Positions 57,548-64,000 of a stretch of DNA of 64,000 nt are shown piece after piece (position 1 is the first letter of the stretch; every line of letters begins with the position of its first letter). The stretch is from Phyto melanocephala (taxonomy: Eukaryota > Arthropoda > Insecta > Diptera > Rhinophoridae). Both the position numbers and the translations under genes were made by a program. Under the pieces are notes generated by a model. That model did no database searches, was not told the origin of the DNA, and was given only the letters and a program-made list of their open reading frames with translations. The stretch is taken from positions 170,294,235 to 170,358,234 of the forward strand of contig OW799233.1 of NCBI GenBank assembly GCA_941918925.1, given 5' to 3'.

Positions 57548-58150
57548 TATACCCTTCACACAGTGAAAAAGGGTATATATAGGTTTGTCATTCCGTGTGA
57601 AATTTCTACAATTTTCATTTCCGACCCCATAAAGTATATATTTCCTGAAAGCTTATGAATAGGGAAGTCGATTAAGCCCTGTCCGTCTGTCCGTCTGTCC
57701 GTCTGTCCGTCTGTCCGTCTGTCCGTCTGTCCGTCTGTCCGTCTGTCCGTGTGTATGTTGAAATCAACTTTTTGAAGCCCCCCGACATCGCCCGGACCCG
57801 CATGAGGTATTAAAATGTTGGAAATATTCGGGAGTAGATCGCTATTGAAATTCAGAAAAATCGGTACATAAATAACTGAGATATGAGCAAAAAACCACGA
57901 CCACCTCGGTTTTTTTTTAACAATAGACACTAGATGAGCTTATGTTCGAATCCCAGTTGAGACAAAAAATTTTTTTTTTTTTTATTTTTTTCATTTTTTT
58001 TTGTGTTATTTTATTTTTTATACGTACTTACATTCAAAAACTCAATTTATAATTTTTTTACAATGGTACGTTTTTGAGCGGATAAAATACTTTATTATAA
58101 AGAATAATAATGAAACATATAGTAGGTATGTATGTATGTATGTACGCATT
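57548..58150 (-). repeat. Family A repeat leading into the tandem array
   Basis: Minus-strand copy starting TATACCCTTCACACAGTG. It has the longest octamer array here: nine GTCCGTCT-type units at 57681-57752. Its far half runs without a clean border into the higher-order array, whose units contain the family A segments TTTACAATGGGATGTT and GCATGACTACA. Confidence 0.8.
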
Positions 58151-58391
58151 TATTTAAAGAAAACAAAATGTCACCGCGGCTTTCGCTGCTAGAGATAACA
58201 AAGTAACAACAGCTATAACCTTGATCAACGTAGCATGTGTGCGTGTGTAAAAAACCTACATACGAATATTCATTCAAACATATTGCTAATACTTAAATGT
58301 ATGTATGTATGTATGTATATGATTTTTATTTTGTATGAACCTCATATAGGTTGCAAGCACTTTTGTATATTTAAGTTATATAAATATTTAT

Positions 58392-58482
58392 AGGATGGTA
58401 GTGCAGTGGGTACACCACTGAACTATGAAGCTGGTGGTACGCAGTTCGATACCATTAAGTGTTTGCTTAATTTTTTTTTTTT
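58392..58482 (+). ncRNA. tRNA-like (SINE-head) segment with pol III boxes, unit 1
   Basis: A-box TAGTGCAGTGGG at 58399-58410 fits TRGYNNARNNGG. B-box GTTCGATAC at 58444-58452 fits GWTCRANNC. The starts are 45 bp apart, as in an intronless tRNA gene, and an oligo-T run follows at about 58471. A D-stem (GTGC/ACAC) is 3 of 4 paired, but acceptor and T stems do not pair, so it is not a functional tRNA. It resembles the tRNA-derived head of a SINE. Transcription is inferred only. Confidence 0.55.
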
Positions 58483-59924
58483 ACATTTCAATGTTTCATG
58501 GTCAATATGAGTAGAATATGAAATATCATGACTAGCAAAATACGATGCACTATGAAAAAAAAACTAAACTAAATACATATCTATTTTTATGTATTTTTCC
58601 CATTGAGTACGTAGTATACGTTAATACATATTATATATTTTAAATTTCAATAATGTATGCTCTATTACTCTTTACTTTTTCCTTTTTTTAATTATTTTTT
58701 TAATTATTTTAATTAAACTATATATGTACGTAAATTTATTTTTTTTTTACAATGGGATGTTATTTTTATATATGTATGTTTTTTAAGTATGTACGTATTT
58801 TATATGAGATGAATGAATTTGCCATTGGGAGATTAGTAGCAAAATACGATGCACTATGAAAAAAAAAACTAAACTAAATACATATCTATTTTTATGTATT
58901 TTTCCCATTGAGTACGTAGTATACGTTAACACATATTATATATTTTAAATTTCAATAATGTATGCTCTATTACTCTTTACTTTTTCCTTTTTTTAATTAT
59001 TTTAATTAAACTATATATGTACGTAAATTTATTTTTTTACAATGGGATGTTATTTTCATATATGTATGTTTTTTAAGTATGTACGTATTTTATATGAGAT
59101 GAATGGTGTTACAAACTATTGTTATTGCATGACTACACCTTTACTTCTTCTTAATTTTTTTAATTAAACTTGCAAACAAGTGCAAGAAATTACATGCCGT
59201 TGGGAGATTAGCGGTTACATCAATAAACTTCAAATTCGTTGTAGTGTAAAAATTAATTTTTTTCACATAAATACCTAGATACATTCATACAAATGTCCAT
59301 ATAAATTACATTTATTTATTTCCATTAAGAAATAATTTTAAATGCAATACCTTACTACACCTTTACTTCTTCTTAATTTTTTTAATTAAACTTGCAAACA
59401 AATGCAAGAAATTACCTACATGCCGTTGGGAGAATAGCGGTTACATCAATGAACTTCAACTTCGTTGTTGTGTAAAAATTAATTTTTTTCACATAAATAC
59501 CTAGATACATTCATACAAATGTCCATATAAATTACATTTATTTATTTGCATTAAAAAATATTTTTAAATGTAATACCTTATGCTAAATGTAACAACTCTT
59601 AAGGAAAATAATAGATTTTTTCAATCTTCCTCTGGTAACTCTGCTCACAATATTTTTCAATCTTCCTCTGGTAACTCTGCTCACAATATTTAAAGAAAAC
59701 AAAATGTCACCGCGGCTTTCGCTGCTAGAGATAACAAAGTAACAACAGCTATAACCTTGATTCAACGTAGCATGTGTGTGCGTGTAAAAAACCTACATAC
59801 GAATATTCATTCAAACATATTGCTAATACTTAAATGTATGTATGTATGTATATGATTTTTATTTTGTATGAACCTCATATAGGTTGCAAGTACTTTTGTA
59901 TATTTAAGTTATATAAATATTTAT

Positions 59925-60016
59925 AGGATGGTAGTGCAGTGGGTACACCACTGAACTATGAAGCTGGTGGTACGCAGTTCGATACCATTAAGTGTTTGCT
60001 TAATTTTTTTTTTTTA
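59925..60016 (+). ncRNA. tRNA-like segment with pol III boxes, unit 2
   Basis: Same segment: A-box at 59932-59943, B-box at 59977-59985, spacing 45 bp, oligo-T from about 60004. Identical to unit 1 within the boxes. Confidence 0.55.
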
Positions 60017-61321
60017 CATTTCAATGTTTCATGGTCAATATGAGTAGAATATGAAATATCATGACTAGCAAAATACGATGCACTATGAAAAAAAAAACTA
60101 AACTAAATACATATCTATTTTTATGTATTTTTCCCATTGAGTACGTAGTATACGTTAATACATATTATATATTTTAAATTTCAATAATGTATGCTCTATT
60201 ACTCTTTACTTTTTCCTTTTTTTAATTATTTTAATTAAACTATATATGTACGTAAATTTATTTTTTTACAATGGGATGTTATTTTTATATATGTATGTTT
60301 TTTAAGTATGTACGTATTTTATATGAGATGAATGAATTTGCCATTGGGAGATTAGTAGCAAAATACGATGCACTATGAAAAAAAAAACTAAACTAAATAC
60401 ATATCTATTTTTATGTATTTTTCCCATTGAGTACGTAGTATACGTTAATACATATTATATATTTTAAATTTCAATAATGTATGCTCTATTACTCTTTACT
60501 TATATATGTACGTAAATTTATTTTTTTTTTACAATGGGATGTTATTTTTATATATTTTTAATTAAACTTGCAAACAAGTGCAAGAAATTACATGCCGTTG
60601 GGAGATTAGCGGTTACATCAATAAACTTCAAATTCGTTGTAGTGTAAAATTAATTTTTTTCACATAAATACCTAGATACATTCATACAAATGTCCATATA
60701 AATTACATTTATTTATTTCCATTAAGAAATAATTTTAAATGCAATACCTTACTACACCTTTACTTCTTCTTAATTTTTTTAATTAAACTTGCAAACAAAT
60801 GCAAGAAATTACCTACATGCCGTTGGGAGAATAGCGGTTACATCAATGAACTTCAACTTCGTTGTTGTGTAAAAATTAATTTTTTTCACATAAATACCTA
60901 GATACATTCATACAAATGTCCATATAAATTACATTTATTTATTTGCATTAAAAAATATTTTTAAATGTAATACCTTATGCTAAATGTAACAACTCTTAAG
61001 GAAAATAATAGATTTTTTCAATCTTCCTCTGGTAACTCTGCTCACAATATTTTTCAATCTTCCTCTGGTAACTCTGCTCACAATATTTAAAGAAAACAAA
61101 ATGTCACCGCGGCTTTCGCTGCTAGAGATAACAAAGTAACAACAGCTATAACCTTGATTCAACGTAGCATGTGTGTGCGTGTAAAAAACCTACATACGAA
61201 TATTCATTCAAACATATTGCTAATACTTAAATGTATGTATGTATGTATATGATTTTTATTTTGTATGAACCTCATATAGGTTGCAAGTACTTTTGTATAT
61301 TTAAGTTATATAAATATTTAT

Positions 61322-61412
61322 AGGATGGTAGTGCAGTGGGTACACCACTGAACTATGAAGCTGGTGGTACGCAGTTCGATACCATTAAGTGTTTGCTTAA
61401 TTTTTTTTTTTT
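61322..61412 (+). ncRNA. tRNA-like segment with pol III boxes, unit 3
   Basis: Same segment: A-box at 61329-61340, B-box at 61374-61382, spacing 45 bp, oligo-T from about 61401. Confidence 0.55.
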
Positions 61413-62880
61413 ACATTTCAATGTTTCATGGTCAATATGAGTAGAATATGAAATATCATGACTAGCAAAATACGATGCACTATGAAAAAAAAAACTAAAC
61501 TAAATACATATCTATTTTTATGTATTTTTCCCATTGAGTACGTAGTATACGTTAATACATATTATATATTTTAAATTTCAATAATGTATGCTCTATTACT
61601 CTTTACTTTTTCCTTTTTTTAATTATTTTAATTAAACTATATATGTACGTAAATTTATTTTTTTACAATGGGATGTTATTTTTATATATGTATGTTTTTT
61701 AAGTATGTACGTATTTTATATGAGATGAATGAATTTGCCATTGGGAGATTAGTAGCAAAATACGATGCACTATGAAAAAAAAAACTAAACTAAATACATA
61801 TCTATTTTTATGTATTTTTCCCATTGAGTACGTAGTATACGTTAATACATATTATATATTTTAAATTTCAATAATGTATGCTCTATTACTCTTTACTTAT
61901 ATATGTACGTAAATTTATTTTTTTTTTACAATGGGATGTTATTTTTTTTATATATGTATGTTTTTTAAGTATGTACGTATTTTATATGAGATGAATGAAT
62001 TTGCCATTGGGAGATTAGTAGCAAAATACGATGCACTATGAAAAAAAAAACTAAACTAAATACATATCTATTTTTATGTATTTTTCCCATTGAGTACGTA
62101 GTATACGTTAACACATATTATATATTTTAAATTTCAATAATGTATGCTCTATTACTCTTTACTTTTTCCTTTTTTTAATTATTTTAATTAAACTATATAT
62201 GTACGTAAATTTATTTTTTTACAATGGGATGTTATTTTCATATATGTATGTTTTTTAAGTATGTACGTATTTTATATGAGATGAATGGTGTTACAAACTA
62301 TTGTTATTGCATGACTACACCTTTACTTCTTCTTAATTTTTTTAATTAAACTTGCAAACAAGTGCAAGAAATTACATGCCGTTGGGAGATTAGCGGTTAC
62401 ATCAATAAACTTCAACTTCGTTGTTGTGTAAAAATTAATTTTTTTCACATAAATACCTAGATACATTCATACAAATGTCCATATAAATTACATTTATTTA
62501 TTTGCATTAAAAAATATTTTTAAATGTAATACCTTATGCTAAATGTAACAACTCTTAAGGAAAATAATAGATTTTTTCAATCTTCCTCTGGTAACTCTGC
62601 TCACAATATTTTTCAATCTTCCTCTGGTAACTCTGCTCACAATATTTAAAGAAAACAAAATGTCACCGCGGCTTTCGCTGCTAGAGATAACAAAGTAACA
62701 ACAGCTATAACCTTGATTCAACGTAGCATGTGTGTGCGTGTAAAAAACCTACATACGAATATTCATTCAAACATATTGCTAATACTTAAATGTATGTATG
62801 TATGTATATGATTTTTATTTTGTATGAACCTCATATAGGTTGCAAGTACTTTTGTATATTTAAGTTATATAAATATTTAT

Positions 62881-62971
62881 AGGATGGTAGTGCAGTGGGT
62901 ACACCACTGAACTATGAAGCTGGTGGTACGCAGTTCGATACCATTAAGTGTTTGCTTAATTTTTTTTTTTT
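62881..62971 (+). ncRNA. tRNA-like segment with pol III boxes, unit 4
   Basis: Same segment: A-box at 62888-62899, B-box at 62933-62941, spacing 45 bp, oligo-T from about 62960. Confidence 0.55.
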
Positions 62972-63510
62972 ACATTTCAATGTTTCATGGTCAATATGAG
63001 TAGAATATGAAATATCATGACTAGCAAAATACGATGCACTATGAAAAAAAAAACTAAACTAAATACATATCTATTTTTATGTATTTTTCCCATTGAGTAC
63101 GTAGTATACGTTAATACATATTATATATTTTAAATTTCAATAATGTATGCTCTATTACTCTTTACTTTTTCCTTTTTTTAATTATTTTAATTAAACTATA
63201 TATGTACGTAAATTTATTTTTTTACAATGGGATGTTATTTTTATATATGTATGTTTTTTAAGTATGTACGTATTTTATATGAGATGAATGAATTTGCCAT
63301 TGGGAGATTAGTAGCAAAATACGATGCACTATGAAAAAAAAAACTAAACTAAATACATATCTATTTTTATGTATTTTTCCCATTGAGTACGTAGTATACG
63401 TTAATACATATTATATATTTTAAATTTCAATAATGTATGCTCTATTACTCTTTACTTTTTCCTTTTTTTAATTATTTTAATTAAACTATATATGTACGTA
63501 AATTTATTTT

Positions 63511-64000
63511 TATACCCTTCACACAGTGAAAAAGGGTATATATAGGTTTGTCATTCCGTGTGAAATTTTACAATTTTTATTTTCGATAAGTATAAAGTAT
63601 ATTTTTTCTGAAAGCTTATGAATAGGGGAGTCGATTAAGCTCTGTCAGTCTGTCCGTGTGTATGTTGAAATCATTTTTTTGAAGCCCCCCGACATCGCTT
63701 GGACCCGGGTGAGGTATTTAAATATCAGAAATATTCGGGAGTAGATCGGTATTGAAAATCAGAAACATTGGTACATAAACAACTGCGATATGAGCAAAAA
63801 CCCACGACAACCTCGTTTTTTTTTTTACAAAAACAACATTACAACAACAACATACATACATACAAACGTGTATACTGGTTAGAGAAAACGTAGATCCCAG
63901 CTGAGCCAAACAATTTTTTTTTTTATTTTTTTTATATTTTTTTTTTAATTTTTTTTATAATTTTTTTATTTTTTATTTAATGTCTTATATATATTTTTAT
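63511..64000 (-). repeat. Family A repeat (cut by window edge)
   Basis: Minus-strand copy starting TATACCCTTCACACAGTG inside a T-run of an array unit (the unit normally reads AAATTTATTTTTTTACAATG). One or two octamers only. The A-rich core runs off the window. Confidence 0.85.

Larger units (their letters stand above)
58155..63510. repeat. Higher-order tandem array, unit about 1.4-1.56 kb
   Basis: Four near-identical starts (TCACCGCGGCTTTCGCTGC at 58171, 59707, 61104 and 62663) give periods of 1536, 1397 and 1559 bp. Each unit holds: a tRNA-like segment; two or three copies of a roughly 290-bp subunit beginning AGCAAAATACGATGCACTAT (about 58533, 58840, 60066, 60358, 61467, 61754, 62020, 63025, 63315); one or two copies of a roughly 210-bp subunit containing TGCCGTTGGGAGATTAGCGG; and a 36-bp duplication. 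Length differences come from subunit number. Very high identity implies recent duplication or ongoing homogenisation. The repeated 60-residue open stretch starts with TTG and is not a gene. Confidence 0.9.

Noticed and set aside
58392..58482. A true tRNA gene in each array unit
   Set aside because: A and B boxes are good, but acceptor and T stems do not pair and the anticodon arm has an 11-base loop.
59583..59765. Identical 60-codon minus-strand open stretch at 59583, 60980 and 62539
   Set aside because: Identical because the array units are identical. It starts with TTG, contains the 36-bp doublet, and has no known motif.

Overview
This window looks like nuclear DNA from a higher fly (Diptera, probably a calyptrate such as a blow fly or house fly). 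The basis is a very AT-rich composition, ACAT/GTTGTT simple repeats, fly-type transposons, and one intronless trypsin-like protease resembling dipteran accessory-gland/seminal proteases. The exact species cannot be fixed from the sequence. Nothing bacterial is present: no operons, rRNA, true tRNA genes or CRISPR.

Only one intact protein gene is supportable: a secreted trypsin-type serine protease at 54854-55606 (+). It has a candidate TATA box about 200 bp upstream, and the 3' end of a decayed Helitron lies just beyond that. Nearly everything else is mobile DNA, much of it nested. (1) A dispersed 0.75-0.9 kb repeat, here called family A, has an ATTCGGC/GCCGAAT hairpin at one end, an A-rich core, fused A-box/B-box-like motifs, a variable GACAGACG octamer array and a GGGTATAAAA end. 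It occurs at least 13 times, whole or partial. (2) A non-autonomous Helitron is present in three copies (4018, 20378, 49203). Two are nested in family A, and one of these preserves a readable A^T empty site. A different decayed Helitron lies at about 53885-54524. (3) Cut-and-paste DNA elements: a Tc1-type DD37E element (8891-10158) with a broken transposase; six mariner-like relics; a MULE-type deletion derivative (24555-25994); a hAT derivative (29291-30566) that carries a nested 520-bp solo LTR; and many MITEs and foldbacks. (4) LINE relics: RNase H-type (5450-6640), CR1/L2-like (6659-7190), jockey-like (51190-52670), and a small C-terminal scrap (about 39515-39640).

The right end (58155-63510) is a recent higher-order tandem array of about 1.4-1.56 kb units. 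Each unit carries a tRNA-like segment with A and B boxes at tRNA spacing followed by an oligo-T terminator. The array seems to have grown inside a family A copy and is interrupted by another family A copy at 63511.

Left to right: 0-2 kb family A cluster; 2-4 kb quiet; 4-10.2 kb Helitron, LINE and Tc1/mariner relics; 10.2-24.5 kb mainly quiet DNA with MITEs and family A copies; 24.5-35 kb MULE, hAT/LTR, mariner and family A; 35-44 kb quiet with MITEs and an 11-bp minisatellite; 44-54.5 kb dense nested transposons; 54.6-57 kb protease gene followed by a cluster of four identical 11-mers; 57.5-64 kb family A and the higher-order array.
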